The position numbers and the translations under genes are program-made. Of a stretch of 64,000 nt of DNA, positions 36,301 through 44,222 are shown piece after piece (position 1 is the first letter of the stretch; each line of letters opens with the position of its first letter). The stretch comes from Bradyrhizobium diazoefficiens. Lineage in GTDB: Bacteria; Pseudomonadota; Alphaproteobacteria; Rhizobiales; Xanthobacteraceae. The stretch lies in the NCBI RefSeq assembly GCF_016599855.1, contig NZ_CP067041.1, positions 5,084,001 through 5,148,000 of the forward strand, written 5' to 3'. The notes below the pieces were generated by a model. The model searched no databases, was not told the origin of the DNA, and saw only the letters and a program-made list of their open reading frames with translations.

Positions 36301-37236
36301 GACCTTGGCCTTGTCGGGCTGGAAGGCGATATCGACAATGTAGTTCTTGTCGTCGCGGAAGGAGTGCACGTCGGAATCGCCGATCAGTGCGATTTCGATG
36401 TTGGTCTGGTCGATGTCGGCCTTCTGCTTGATCGAGGCAACGTTCGGAGGCGCTGCGACGACGGCATCGGCGAGGTCGAAGTTGAGATTGGCGTTGAAGG
36501 CGAGCGTCAGCTTCTGCTCGTTGAGCACGGAGGAGACGCCGACGCCGTCGGGCATCTCGAACACGAAGCGCACGAAGGTCGGCTGCACCGAGGCACGCAC
36601 GCGGATCGGAGGACGCTTCTTGCTCTCGGCTGCGGCGCGCTGGGCGCGCAGCGCGCGCTCAGCGACACGTGCGCGCTCGGCGAGTTCCTTCACCACATCC
36701 ATCGGCAGGCTCGGCGGCGGTCCCTTCCAGCCCTCCGGCAGCAGGTCGACGAAGGTGCGCTCGCCGGCACTCATGGTGTTGACGGTGACGCGGCGCGCCA
36801 GTGACAGCCTGATCGCGCCGCCGTCGGGGTCACGACGAGCCGAGTTCACGTAGTCGGGCGCGCCTTCCGGCACGCGATCGACGGGAACGTCGACGGGGCG
36901 GTCAAAACGAATGATGAGGATGGAGCCGGCGGTCGTCACTTCGGAAGGGACGTCCTCACCGAGCTTGATCACGAGACGGGCAAAGCCGCCGTCGGCCGAG
37001 AAGCTCGCCTCGCCCTTGATGGGATCAGCCGCGCGGGCGGCGCTGAGCCCGATCAGCAGGCAAGCCGCCAGCGCAGGCGCCTTGCGGACATGACGCGACA
37101 CCCCCCGCGCCAGCGCGCGGGCTCGCAATACAAATTCAGCGGCAGCCTCTCGCGCCATTCGCGGCATTTCTTCCGGTCCGACGGGTCCACGCCGGCACTT
37201 GTGCCGGTCCATGCCGTCGACTGTAGGTTTTGCCAA
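33400..37236 (-). CDS. Very large TPR protein in the flagellar cluster
   Basis: A 1278-residue secreted or membrane-anchored protein. After a basic leader, a hydrophobic segment (APALAACLLIGLSAARAAD, about 53-71) can serve as signal/anchor. Residues about 75-320 contain AMIN-like beta domains (FARLVIKLGEDVPS; VRFVFEMPDGVGVSSV). About 320-480 is a low-complexity Lys/Pro/Ala/Glu region with many EAPK(P/E)A units. About 500-650 has further beta structure, and the rest is helical with tetratricopeptide-like repeats. It lies between fliP and the motE-like operon. A periplasmic scaffold role for the motor or stator is an inference from place. The start could also be at a later ATG. Confidence 0.8.
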   Translation of the reverse strand: MAKPTVDGMDRHKCRRGPVGPEEMPRMAREAAAEFVLRARALARGVSRHVRKAPALAACLLIGLSAARAADPIKGEASFSADGGFARLVIKLGEDVPSEVTTAGSILIIRFDRPVDVPVDRVPEGAPDYVNSARRDPDGGAIRLSLARRVTVNTMSAGERTFVDLLPEGWKGPPPSLPMDVVKELAERARVAERALRAQRAAAESKKRPPIRVRASVQPTFVRFVFEMPDGVGVSSVLNEQKLTLAFNANLNFDLADAVVAAPPNVASIKQKADIDQTNIEIALIGDSDVHSFRDDKNYIVDIAFQPDKAKVAATPEAAIAQAEPGGHGPARAAEKPAAVKPKDARSEITPPTEAITREAKIEAKPEVKPDAAAAIPPTEAPKPAPAIASTEAPHVTEAPKPAPPAMEAAPAVPAKPVATETPREAVKEAAKEPVKEAPMEAPKQAPKEAPKPAPAEAQAAPPPSVASVDARRDSDGLRVTFPIPVATAAAAFRRGDTVWLVFDSQKPIDLEAIRARGGAMIGEVGRMPLENGQAVRIRLTRPLVYSLTSEEVGKETNWLLTLADKIQATPLPLMMSRNITDPALANIAIPFANPGLLHKFTDPDAGDMLYVVTAQRPVRGFIKRQDLVDLSLLESAHGIAIRPNSDEVGVEVGLDKVILGKKGGLTLSPVDVSAERAPTAVRPVFNPEAWRKGQSEDFWTRQSDLITAISAVEPAQRSLPRLDLAQFYMSRAMYHEAKSVTELMLADPLNKEESGALILHAIASILIGRPAQGLKDLANPVIGNSHDSQLWKALAYARQGKWADAREKFKNVEFAIASLPLDIQRIVTMDAMRASLEVKDYAGASKRRSEIEVVGVPPEAAPGFAVLRGRLAEALGHDKDALDDYKFAVASNDRQAAAEAKQLEVALQQKRDEISKEDALRELETLSMTWRGDAIEVKTLQMLSQLYSENGRYRDALTAARTATRLQPNADASRQAQDLASDLFTQIFLGPKGDELPPVEALGMFYEFRELTPIGRRGDELIRRLADRLASIDLLDQAAELLQYQVDHRLEGAARAQVAARLAMIYLANRKPDMAITALRASRISDLSGELRQQRLLLEARAQSDVGRHDLALDIVSNVSGREVLRLRSDIFWAARRWRESAEQIELYYGERFRDFKALNAVEKSDIIRAAVGYALADDSIGLSRFREKYAPLMSESADRIAFDIASKPAAASSAEFAEIAKLAASVDTLDGFLREMKQRFPDATARAPASPQTRDESEHTGSLPTIPVVRQIKMTR

Positions 37237-37393
37237 TTAAGGACTTGTTAATGCTGTATTGACGACTTGATCCGGCGCAGTGCGTCGCGACGCCTTGCTC
37301 GTGGGCTGAGGCGTTCGTTCTCCGAATCTGGAGAACAAGTGGTTAAGGAGGTGTTACCAACCGTCGTCGCCTGCACCGTCAGGAATCCTGTGT

Positions 37394-37591
37394 TCAGTGT
37401 TGCTTTCCCGCGCAGTCCGGCGCGGAGGAGTTCTCCCGCTCGAGACAAGCGTCATCAGCATCGCCATCTTCCCCTTGGGGCGGCAATGCATGTTGATGGC
37501 TAAGCGCGGAAGTCCAGGCGAGCGTCATTGCGGCGACGAGCAGCCGATTGACGGCTTCGATTGCGCGTTCTGCTGCGGACGAGTAGTTCAT
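37394..37591 (-). CDS. Hypothetical protein (65 aa)
   Basis: ATG 37591 has an excellent ribosome site, GGGAGGAAACT. The peptide starts MNYSSAAERAIEAVNRLLVA with an amphipathic helix or short span (LLVAAMTLAWTSAL) and ends in an acidic, cysteine-containing tail (GEDGDADDACLERENSSA). No family is recognised. It is isolated between the TPR gene and the zinc-binding protein gene. Confidence 0.5.
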   Translation of the reverse strand: MNYSSAAERAIEAVNRLLVAAMTLAWTSALSHQHALPPQGEDGDADDACLERENSSAPDCAGKQH

Positions 37592-37845
37592 AGTTTCCTC
37601 CCGCGCGGCGGATTGCGAATGGCCGAAGCCTAAGACGAACTCTTCAGCGCCACTGTACTCCACTTCACATTTGTACGCGTCAACTCATCGCAGTCCTGGA
37701 AGATGCCGCCTACTTTCGCTGCATCCGCAAAGCGAGTAGACGAGCTGCGCGCGCGCAACCCCTGAGCAGTTGCGGTCCATCAACGACTCTGAATCAGATG
37801 TGATCACGGCGATGCGAATCGATTGGTCAGCTATGGGGGCAATCA

Positions 37846-38085
37846 ATGAGCGGAGAAGCCAATTGCATTGTATGTAGCCAGGCAAGAACGGTCGTGGCCG
37901 TCTTTCCAATCGCGCGGGGCTATGCCCTGAAGGTGTATGAGTGCTCCTGCTGCCACAGCACCCTGCATCTCGTGACTCGAATGACGAAGGCTGCGCTGAT
38001 CAAGCAGCACTGCGAGGCCCTCCTTCCGATCGAGAAACGGGTGAGCTCGACTGATCGCAGGGCTCAACAGCGGTTCGCGAACTAG
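37846..38085 (+). CDS. Small Cys-rich (zinc-binding type) protein (79 aa)
   Basis: GGGGGCAATCA precedes ATG 37846. The peptide carries two CxxC pairs, CIVC near residue 7 and CSCC near residue 33, with an intervening beta-rich segment (VVAVFPIARGYALKVYEC), a small zinc-ribbon layout. A His/Cys pair (KQHCEA) follows. The C-terminus is basic and polar. Small proteins of this kind are common in Bradyrhizobium; no function is known. Confidence 0.65.
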   Translation: MSGEANCIVCSQARTVVAVFPIARGYALKVYECSCCHSTLHLVTRMTKAALIKQHCEALLPIEKRVSSTDRRAQQRFAN

Positions 38086-38169
38086 AGGCGCAAGACGTCT
38101 AGCCGCTTGCAGGTCGAACGACCGCGCGATACGCGCAGGCTGCTGCAGCGCGCGGCGCCGCTTGAGCCC

Positions 38170-38931
38170 TTAATTCGGCTTTTGCGTCGGCTTGCCGTCG
38201 ATCTTCGGAAGATCGCCGGCGGACGCGGCCTGATCCCCGCCGCCATTGGCCCGGCGGGCCATCTCGACCGTCAGCCGCTCGGCAGCCTCGGGCGACATCA
38301 GGCCCATGATGTCGGACATCTTGCGCGGGGCGATCGCCGAGGCGATCTCGATCAGCACGCCCATCTCCAGCCGATCGAACACCCGCGCCGCGTCCTTGGG
38401 CTTCATGGCCTCGTACGTGGTCACGAGGCCCTTCATGCGCTGGGCCTCGGCGGCCTTCTGCTCGGCCTGGGTCGCGGAGATGCGGGATTCCACCGCCTTC
38501 ATCTCCTCGACCTTGTTCTCGATGCGCTTCTCCGCCGATTTCAGCAGGCTCTCGCGGATGTCGATCTCGCGCTGGCGCGCCTCGATCTCCTGGCGGCGCG
38601 CCTGCAAGCGTTCGAGGATCGCGCGTTCCGAGGCCGAGACCTGCGGCTGGGCCTCGTCCATCTTGACCGGAGTGCCCTCGGGCTTGCTCTCGGGCGCGGC
38701 GGGCTTCGGCGCTTCCTTCGGCCCGCCGTGCGTCGAGCCGGTGATGTCAGGATCCTCGCGCCCGGTCGGGAAGTTCAGATTCTCGTGCGCCCAGGACTTC
38801 TTCACCGTGTTCGGCTGGTAGTCGAAGACATAGCCGCCATTGATCACGAGCCCTGCCACTTTCAGCGTGGCAAGACCTGCGACCGCAACCAGGACGACCG
38901 GAATGACGCGGATGTTACGAAAGGACTTCAT
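38170..38931 (-). CDS. motE: MotE-like flagellar motor protein (MgtE-N domain)
   Basis: A 253-residue protein. An N-terminal signal/anchor (VIPVVLVAVAGLATLKVAGL) is followed by a coiled coil (about 95-165; SERAILERLQARRQEIEARQ...) and an MgtE_N/FliG-like C-terminal domain (VTTYEAMKPKDAARVFDRLE, SDIMGLMSPEAAERLT). This layout is that of MotE, the periplasmic chaperone of rhizobial motors described for MotC in Sinorhizobium. It is the last gene of the fliL-fliM-DUF6468-motE set, 9 bases after the DUF6468 gene. Confidence 0.8.
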   Translation of the reverse strand: MKSFRNIRVIPVVLVAVAGLATLKVAGLVINGGYVFDYQPNTVKKSWAHENLNFPTGREDPDITGSTHGGPKEAPKPAAPESKPEGTPVKMDEAQPQVSASERAILERLQARRQEIEARQREIDIRESLLKSAEKRIENKVEEMKAVESRISATQAEQKAAEAQRMKGLVTTYEAMKPKDAARVFDRLEMGVLIEIASAIAPRKMSDIMGLMSPEAAERLTVEMARRANGGGDQAASAGDLPKIDGKPTQKPN

Positions 38932-38940
38932 ACCCTGACT

Positions 38941-39387
38941 TTATGCGGCGAGACCGTTGGACCTTCGGCGCTCGGAAAAGGCTTCGGCGGCGGCTGCCAC
39001 CGCCTTCGCCGGCGACGGCTTGGCCGCGGGCGCGGCGGCCACTTCCGGATTGGTCACGGGACGCGCTGCGATCGCGATCTTGGAGAGGCGGCGCACCACG
39101 TTGTCGGCTTCACCGAGCTGCTTGTAGAGCTGGTCGGACATCTGCGTGGCGGCCGCAAGCTGGCTGCCGAGGTTCTCGTTGACGTCACGCACCGCGAGTT
39201 TCAGCCCGCCAATCGCGCGCTCGGCGATCTCGGTCGCGGTGATCAGCTCACCGATTACGGCCTTTAGCGAATGCTCGTCCGCCTTCAGCCGCGTCAGCCG
39301 CCTGTTGAGCACGATGCAGTAACCGATCGTGAGCATCAGCAGGATAGCCACCAGCGTCTCGATCGCCATTCCCAGGGAGTGGTTCAT
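38941..39387 (-). CDS. DUF6468-type flagellar membrane protein
   Basis: A 148-residue protein with one N-terminal membrane span (TLVAILLMLTIGYCIVLNRR), a helical middle (KADEHSLKAVIGELITATE; LAVRDVNENLGSQLAAATQM) and an Ala/Lys-rich tail. It overlaps the fliM stop (ATGA at 39384-39387), so it is translationally coupled to it. This DUF6468 family is found only next to flagellar genes in alphaproteobacteria; the detailed role is unknown. Confidence 0.8.
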   Translation of the reverse strand: MNHSLGMAIETLVAILLMLTIGYCIVLNRRLTRLKADEHSLKAVIGELITATEIAERAIGGLKLAVRDVNENLGSQLAAATQMSDQLYKQLGEADNVVRRLSKIAIAARPVTNPEVAAAPAAKPSPAKAVAAAAEAFSERRRSNGLAA

Positions 39388-40586
39388 GGGGCCTCCATCA
39401 GCTTGTTCTGTTCGTCCACTTTCTCGAACATCGCAAGTGTCGTACTTGGCTTGCGCAAGGGTTTCGTGACGCGAATCGCAACGCGGTCCCCGACCCGGCC
39501 CATGCGTCCTTCGGAGATCGTGACGTCGCCGCAGCGCACGGTGACGTTGGCATCCGCGCGCATGTCCAGCGGCAGCGTGTCGCCGACCTTCAGCCGCATC
39601 AGCTGCTTGAGCGGGATGTCGGCCTCATAGAGCACGGCGTCGACGGAAATCTCGGCCTGCACGATCTCGGTGGCGAAATGGCCTTCCCAGATCGGATCAC
39701 GGCCGAACTTTTCGCCCATGAACATCTGGAGCAGGACGGGCCGGATCGGCTCGATTGTCGCGTAAGGAAGCAGCAGCTCGATGTTGCCGCCGCGATCTTC
39801 CATGTCGATGCGCAGGCGCACCAGGATCGCGGCGTTGGCAGGACGGCTGATCGCGGCAAAGCGCGGATTGGTCTCGAGCCGGTCGATCGTGAAGGTCACC
39901 GGCGACAACGGCCGGAACGCCTGCTCGGCATCGGCCAGCACCACCTCGACCAGACGCTTGACCAGCTCGGTCTCGATGGTGGTGTAGGGTCGGCCCTCGA
40001 TGCGCAGCTGGCTCGAGCCGCGGCGGCCGCCAAGCAGCACGTCGATCATCGAGTAGATCAGGTTGGAATCGACCGTCGCCATGCCGAAGTTTTCCCACTC
40101 CTCGGCCTTGAAGACCGAGAGCACGGCAGGCAGCGGGATCGAGTTCATGTAATCGCCGAAGCGCACCGAGGTGATGCGATCGAGCGAGACTTCGACGTTG
40201 TCGGAGGTGAAATTGCGCAACGAGGTCGTCAAGAGCCGCACCAGGCGGTCGAAGACGATTTCGAGCATCGGCAGACGCTCGTAGGAAACCATCGCCGAGT
40301 CGATGATGGCACGGATGCCGGAATGGTCGTCGAGCGTGACGTCACCGACGGTGAACCCGAGGAGATTGTCGATCTCCTCCTGCGACAGCACCCGCTCGCC
40401 GGAGTTCTTGCCATTGCCGAGATCGCGGCTGCCGTCCTCGACCATGGCCGCCCATTGCAGGGCCATGGTCTCCGAGAGCTCGTTTTCGGCAGCAGCCTTC
40501 GCGGCCTCCGCGGGATCCTCGGAATCGAGCGACGCCTCCCATTGGGCGGCAATCGCATCCTGGTCCATCTGCTCGTTGCCGGCCAT
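39384..40586 (-). CDS. fliM: Flagellar motor switch protein FliM
   Basis: A 400-residue C-ring protein. An acidic N-terminal segment leads to LSQEEIDNLLGF, the FliM N-terminal conserved motif; the middle CheC-like domain (SLDRITSVRFGDYMNSIPLP, SMIDVLLGGRRG) and the C-terminal SpoA domain (ADIPLKQLMRLKVGDTLPLD) are intact. It is about 60 residues longer than the E. coli protein owing to the N-terminus. FliM binds CheY-P and reverses the motor. The order fliL-fliM is typical. Confidence 0.97.
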   Translation of the reverse strand: MAGNEQMDQDAIAAQWEASLDSEDPAEAAKAAAENELSETMALQWAAMVEDGSRDLGNGKNSGERVLSQEEIDNLLGFTVGDVTLDDHSGIRAIIDSAMVSYERLPMLEIVFDRLVRLLTTSLRNFTSDNVEVSLDRITSVRFGDYMNSIPLPAVLSVFKAEEWENFGMATVDSNLIYSMIDVLLGGRRGSSQLRIEGRPYTTIETELVKRLVEVVLADAEQAFRPLSPVTFTIDRLETNPRFAAISRPANAAILVRLRIDMEDRGGNIELLLPYATIEPIRPVLLQMFMGEKFGRDPIWEGHFATEIVQAEISVDAVLYEADIPLKQLMRLKVGDTLPLDMRADANVTVRCGDVTISEGRMGRVGDRVAIRVTKPLRKPSTTLAMFEKVDEQNKLMEAP

Positions 40587-40616
40587 GACGCTAGCCCGTC
40601 CCCTTCCGTGGCATCC

Positions 40617-41117
40617 TCACTGGAGCACGACTTCCTTGAACAGCACCGCGCTGACCTGGATCGGCGCGACCGCGGCGTTGACGCGCTTGGTCAGCTCTTC
40701 CCTGAGGCGGAAGATGCCGGCAGAGCCGTTGAGGTCGGAGGAGCGCAGCTCGCGCACATAGGTCTGGAAGATGTCGGTAACCCGCGGCATCGACGGCTTG
40801 ATCGCCTCGACCTGCTTCTCTTCCTTCAGCTCGAGCACGATTTTGAGCTTGAGATATTGCACGCGCTCGCCGGGCGCACCGGCGAGGTTGACCATCATGT
40901 CGGGCACGTCGACAAAGGCGGGCGGCTTCGGCGGCGGCGCAGCCTCGGCATGATGCTCGTCGTCGCCGTGATGGAAGAAGAAAAACCAGGTCGCGGCGCC
41001 GCCGCCGAGGACGGCGAGCAGGCCGACGGCCATGATGATGAGCTTGAGCTTGTTCTTCGATGGAGCGGCTTCCGCGCCCTCAGTGGCTGCGCCGCCTTCC
41101 GCTTCGTTCTCTGCCAT
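40617..41117 (-). CDS. fliL: Flagellar basal body-associated protein FliL
   Basis: A 166-residue, single-span protein. An acidic Ala/Glu-rich N-terminus is followed by a membrane span (LKLIIMAVGLLAVLGGGAAT) and a periplasmic domain (FVDVPDMMVNLAGAPGERVQ, YLKLKIVLELKEEKQVEAIK, VTDIFQTYVRELRSSDLNG). FliL surrounds the stator and stabilises its active state. It is the first gene of the fliL-fliM-DUF6468-motE operon; a weak sigma-54-like element lies about 65-80 bases upstream. Confidence 0.95.
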   Translation of the reverse strand: MAENEAEGGAATEGAEAAPSKNKLKLIIMAVGLLAVLGGGAATWFFFFHHGDDEHHAEAAPPPKPPAFVDVPDMMVNLAGAPGERVQYLKLKIVLELKEEKQVEAIKPSMPRVTDIFQTYVRELRSSDLNGSAGIFRLREELTKRVNAAVAPIQVSAVLFKEVVLQ

Positions 41118-41181
41118 GATGGTCCGGGCTCGCTCATCTCAAACGGGGTCGAAAGAGCGAAGCTTCCTGGCAGACAGTGAC

Positions 41182-41195
41182 GCGATACAAATGCC
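41182..41195 (-). promoter_or_regulatory. Weak sigma-54-like element upstream of fliL
   Basis: On the minus strand GGCATTTGTATCGC has the required GG-N10-GC spacing and the same TCGC at -12 as the flgF and flgI promoters, but the -24 half is TGGGGCA rather than TGGCAC. Confidence 0.35.
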
Positions 41196-41374
41196 CCAGC
41201 GCGATGCGCTCCTCTTACGTGCAAACGCTACGGTAATAATGGTTAACGGAACCTTTCGATTGGGCTTCCGCTAGGAAAAATCTGCCGGGCAAACATGGCT
41301 AACAGAACCTTTCTGCCCCCCGAAAGCGACACCGAAAAATATCCAACCTGCTGTAATCGCCCATCTTTCTGCGT

Positions 41375-41390
41375 TGGCACGACTTTCGCT
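41375..41390 (+). promoter_or_regulatory. Sigma-54-type promoter of flgF operon
   Basis: TGGCAC-GACTT-TCGCT: the -24 GG and -12 GC are exactly 10 bases apart and the -24 half matches the consensus fully. Together with flanks it reads GCGTTGGCAC....TTCGCTGAGAAAGG, almost the same as the element before flgI. Confidence 0.7.
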
Positions 41391-41502
41391 GAGAAAGGAC
41401 CGAGACCGAACGGTTTGGGAGAATCCGACGGCCTCGTTCACGGGATCGGCCAAGGCGCTTGGGAGAGCGAAATGGCGGATCTCACGCAGGGGAGATTGAC
41501 CG

Positions 41503-42264
41503 ATGCAGAATGCGCTTCTGATCGGATTGTCACGGCAGATGACGTTGGAGCGGCAGATGGATGTCATCGCCAACAACGTCGCCAATGCCAACACCAACGG
41601 CTTCAAGGCCGACCATTCGCTGTTCGAGGAGTATCTCAACTCGAACGCGCATGAGGACAATTTCGTCGGCTCCGACCGCCGGGTCTCCTATGTGCAGGAC
41701 CGCGGCACCTACCGCGACGTCGGCCAGGGGCCGATGGAGGCGACCAACAATCCGCTCGACATGGCGATCAGCGGCAACGCTTTCTTCGCCGTGCAGGTCA
41801 ATGGCGCCGAGCGCTACACCCGCGACGGCAAGTTCGCTCTCAGCAGCACCGGCCAGCTCATCACCTCCGACGGCAATCTCGTGCTCGGCACCAGCGGCCC
41901 GATCGTCTTCCAGCCGACCGACCACGACATCAACGTCGCACCCGACGGCACCGTCACGGTGCTCGAGGGCACCGCCAAGACCGACTCGATTCGCGGCAAG
42001 ATCCGCATGGTCACGTTCGACGATCCGGCCAAGCTGACCAAGCTTGGCGCCAATCTCTATGGCGCCGGCTCGGCCAACCAGCAGGCCGACGCCAAGTCCA
42101 CCCTGCAGCAGGGCTACATCGAGAAGTCGAACGTGAATTCGGTCGGCGAGATGAGCCGCATGGTCGAGGTGATGCGCAGCTACACCGCCATCGCCAACCT
42201 GCTCCAGCAGCAGAGCGACCTCCACAAATCGGCGATCGAAAAGCTCGCCGACGTTCCGGCCTGA
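41503..42264 (+). CDS. flgF: Flagellar rod protein FlgF
   Basis: A 253-residue proximal rod protein. The N-terminal flg_bb_rod motif (RQMTLERQMDVIANNVANAN) and the C-terminal domain (MSRMVEVMRSYTAIANLLQQ) are present, with the beta core between (NNPLDMAISGNAFFAVQVNG). The ATG follows CAGGGGAGATTGACCG. It is the first gene of flgF-flgG-flgA-flgH, behind a sigma-54-type promoter. Confidence 0.97.
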   Translation: MQNALLIGLSRQMTLERQMDVIANNVANANTNGFKADHSLFEEYLNSNAHEDNFVGSDRRVSYVQDRGTYRDVGQGPMEATNNPLDMAISGNAFFAVQVNGAERYTRDGKFALSSTGQLITSDGNLVLGTSGPIVFQPTDHDINVAPDGTVTVLEGTAKTDSIRGKIRMVTFDDPAKLTKLGANLYGAGSANQQADAKSTLQQGYIEKSNVNSVGEMSRMVEVMRSYTAIANLLQQQSDLHKSAIEKLADVPA

Positions 42265-42280
42265 TTAGGGGACCACTGAC

Positions 42281-43069
42281 ATGCAAGCGCTCCACACCGC
42301 TGCGACCGGAATGGCGGCACAGGAACTCAACGTTCAGGTGATCTCCAACAATATCGCCAACCTACGCACCACCGGCTTCAAGAAGCAGACTGCGGCATTC
42401 CAGGACCTGATCTACGAGCATATCCGCCGCGTCGGCGCCCAAGCCTCGGACCAGGGCACCATCCTGCCTGTTGGCGTCGACATCGGCGGCGGCGTCAAGA
42501 CCGTCGGCACCCCCCGCAGCATGACTCAGGGCACGCTGTCGCAGACCGGCAATGACCTCGATCTCGCGATCTCGGGCGAAGGCTTCTTCAAGATCCTGAT
42601 GCCTGACGGCACCTTCCAGTACACCCGCGACGGCACCTTCCAGATGGACAATCAGGGCCGCGTCGTCACCGCGGGCGGCAACCCGGTGCAGCCGACCATC
42701 ACGATCCCGAACAATGCCTCGGGCATCACCGTGAACGAGCAGGGCCAGGTCTCGGTGACGCTGCCGGGCTCGTCGAGCAATACCGTGCTCGGCCAGATCG
42801 GCGTGACCCGTTTCATCAACAAGGCGGGCCTGCAGCCGGTCGGCAGCAATCAGTTCATCGAGACGACGTCGTCCGGCACGCCGCAGGACGGCATCGCGAA
42901 CTCCGAAGGCTACGGCAAGATCACCCAGGGCAGCCTCGAACAGGCCAACGTCGACGTCGTCTCGGAGATGAGCGACCTGATCGCCGCGCAGCGCGCCTAT
43001 GAGATGAACGCCAAGGTGATCAGCGCCGCCGACCAGATGATGCAATCGACCACGGCACTGTTCCGCTGA
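42281..43069 (+). CDS. flgG: Flagellar distal rod protein FlgG
   Basis: A 262-residue distal rod protein of normal length. The N-terminal MQALHTAATGMAAQELNVQV start and SNNIANLRTTGFKKQ motif, the FlgG-typical DIGGGVKTVGTPRSMTQG segment and the C-terminal VDVVSEMSDLIAAQRAYEMN helix are clear. It lies 16 bases after flgF with TAGGGGACC as ribosome site. Confidence 0.98.
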   Translation: MQALHTAATGMAAQELNVQVISNNIANLRTTGFKKQTAAFQDLIYEHIRRVGAQASDQGTILPVGVDIGGGVKTVGTPRSMTQGTLSQTGNDLDLAISGEGFFKILMPDGTFQYTRDGTFQMDNQGRVVTAGGNPVQPTITIPNNASGITVNEQGQVSVTLPGSSSNTVLGQIGVTRFINKAGLQPVGSNQFIETTSSGTPQDGIANSEGYGKITQGSLEQANVDVVSEMSDLIAAQRAYEMNAKVISAADQMMQSTTALFR

Positions 43070-43079
43070 GGTGATAACG

Positions 43080-44213
43080 ATGATCCGCACCACGCTCGCC
43101 GCAATCTCCATCCTGCTCGCGCTGGCGCTGCCGGCGCAGGCCGACGACGACGGCATCGCCGCGCCGACCCTGCGCGCCAGCGTCACCGTCACGTCCGACG
43201 TGGTGCGGGTCGGCGACCTCATCGACAATGCCGGCTCGGCCGCGCTGATCCCGGTCTATCGCTCGCCCGATCTCGGCACCACCGGCGCGCTGCCGGTCGC
43301 CCAGGTCCTGAGCGTGCTCCGGGCCAAGCAGGTGATTGGCGTGATGACCGGCGACATCAGGGAAGTCCAGGTCACCCGCCTTGCCCGCACGCTCGCCAAC
43401 AAGGATATCGAAAATGCAGTCGCCTCGGCGCTTGAGCGCCGCTTCGGCCTTGGCGAAGCCGCCAACATCAACGTCACCTTCGACCGCGGCATCTCCGACA
43501 TGCGGTTAGACGCCTCCAACACCGGCGCGCTCCAGCCGATTGCGACCCGCTACGACGCCCGCAGCGGCCGCTTCGACATCGCCTTCGAGATCAGCAACGA
43601 CAGCAACCCGGCGCCGACCAAGCTGCGCTTCACCGGCACCGCGATCGAGACCGTGGAGGTCGCGGTCCTGACCCGCGACATCGACCGCAGCGAGATGCTG
43701 AAATCCTCCGACGTCGCGCAAGAGCGCCGGCCGAAGGCGGAAGTGACCGGCGAGCCTGCGCTGCGCGAACGCGCGGTCGGCATGCAACTGCGCCGGCCGA
43801 TGCGCGCCGGCACGCCGATCCGCGTTGGCGACATCGCCAAGCCCGAATTCGTATCGCGCGACCAGAGCGTCACCGTCATCTACCAGGTCCCCGGGATCTA
43901 TCTCACTACGCGCGGCAAGGCGATCGAGAGCGGCGCCGAGGGCGATACCGTGAGCGTCCTCAATCTGCAGACCAAGCGTACGCTGAGCGGTGTCGTCACC
44001 GGCCGCGGCCAGGTGACCGTGCAGGGCGCCAGCCAGTCCGCGCCGATGCCGGCCGCGGTCGAGCAGACCTCCTCGCTGAGGCGCGACGAAGCTCCCGCCC
44101 CCGTCGACACCAATGCCCTCGTCCGGGGCCTGGTCGAGGCCCCCGCGTCGCCGGCCCAGATCGCACAAGCCCAGATCCCGCAAGCTCGCGTCTCGCAAGC
44201 TCAAGCAAAGTAA
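43080..44213 (+). CDS. flgA: P-ring assembly chaperone FlgA
   Basis: A 377-residue protein with a signal peptide (IRTTLAAISILLALALPAQA) and the FlgA/SAF domain in the C-terminal half (AVLTRDIDRSEMLKSSDV, MQLRRPMRAGTPIRVGDI, QVPGIYLTTRGKAIESGAEG). It assists FlgI polymerisation in the periplasm. ATG 43080 uses TGAGGTGAT as its ribosome site; GTG 43071 is an alternative. A Gln/Ala-rich tail (residues 350-377; AQIPQARVSQAQAK) is unusual and probably disordered. Confidence 0.95.
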   Translation: MIRTTLAAISILLALALPAQADDDGIAAPTLRASVTVTSDVVRVGDLIDNAGSAALIPVYRSPDLGTTGALPVAQVLSVLRAKQVIGVMTGDIREVQVTRLARTLANKDIENAVASALERRFGLGEAANINVTFDRGISDMRLDASNTGALQPIATRYDARSGRFDIAFEISNDSNPAPTKLRFTGTAIETVEVAVLTRDIDRSEMLKSSDVAQERRPKAEVTGEPALRERAVGMQLRRPMRAGTPIRVGDIAKPEFVSRDQSVTVIYQVPGIYLTTRGKAIESGAEGDTVSVLNLQTKRTLSGVVTGRGQVTVQGASQSAPMPAAVEQTSSLRRDEAPAPVDTNALVRGLVEAPASPAQIAQAQIPQARVSQAQAK

Positions 44214-44222
44214 GAGTAAGTC

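Larger units (their letters stand above)
41118..41502. other. Divergent flagellar promoter region (fliL / flgF)
   Basis: About 385 bases without a real gene. It contains the sigma-54-type promoter of flgF (41375-41390), a weaker minus-strand GG-N10-GC element at 41182-41195 suited to fliL, and an AT-rich GGTTAACGGAACC stretch near 41240. Confidence 0.5.

Noticed and set aside
34510..36804. 764-codon open frame on the plus strand
   Set aside because: It is antisense to the large TPR protein, rich in Arg/Gly/His and without any domain signal.
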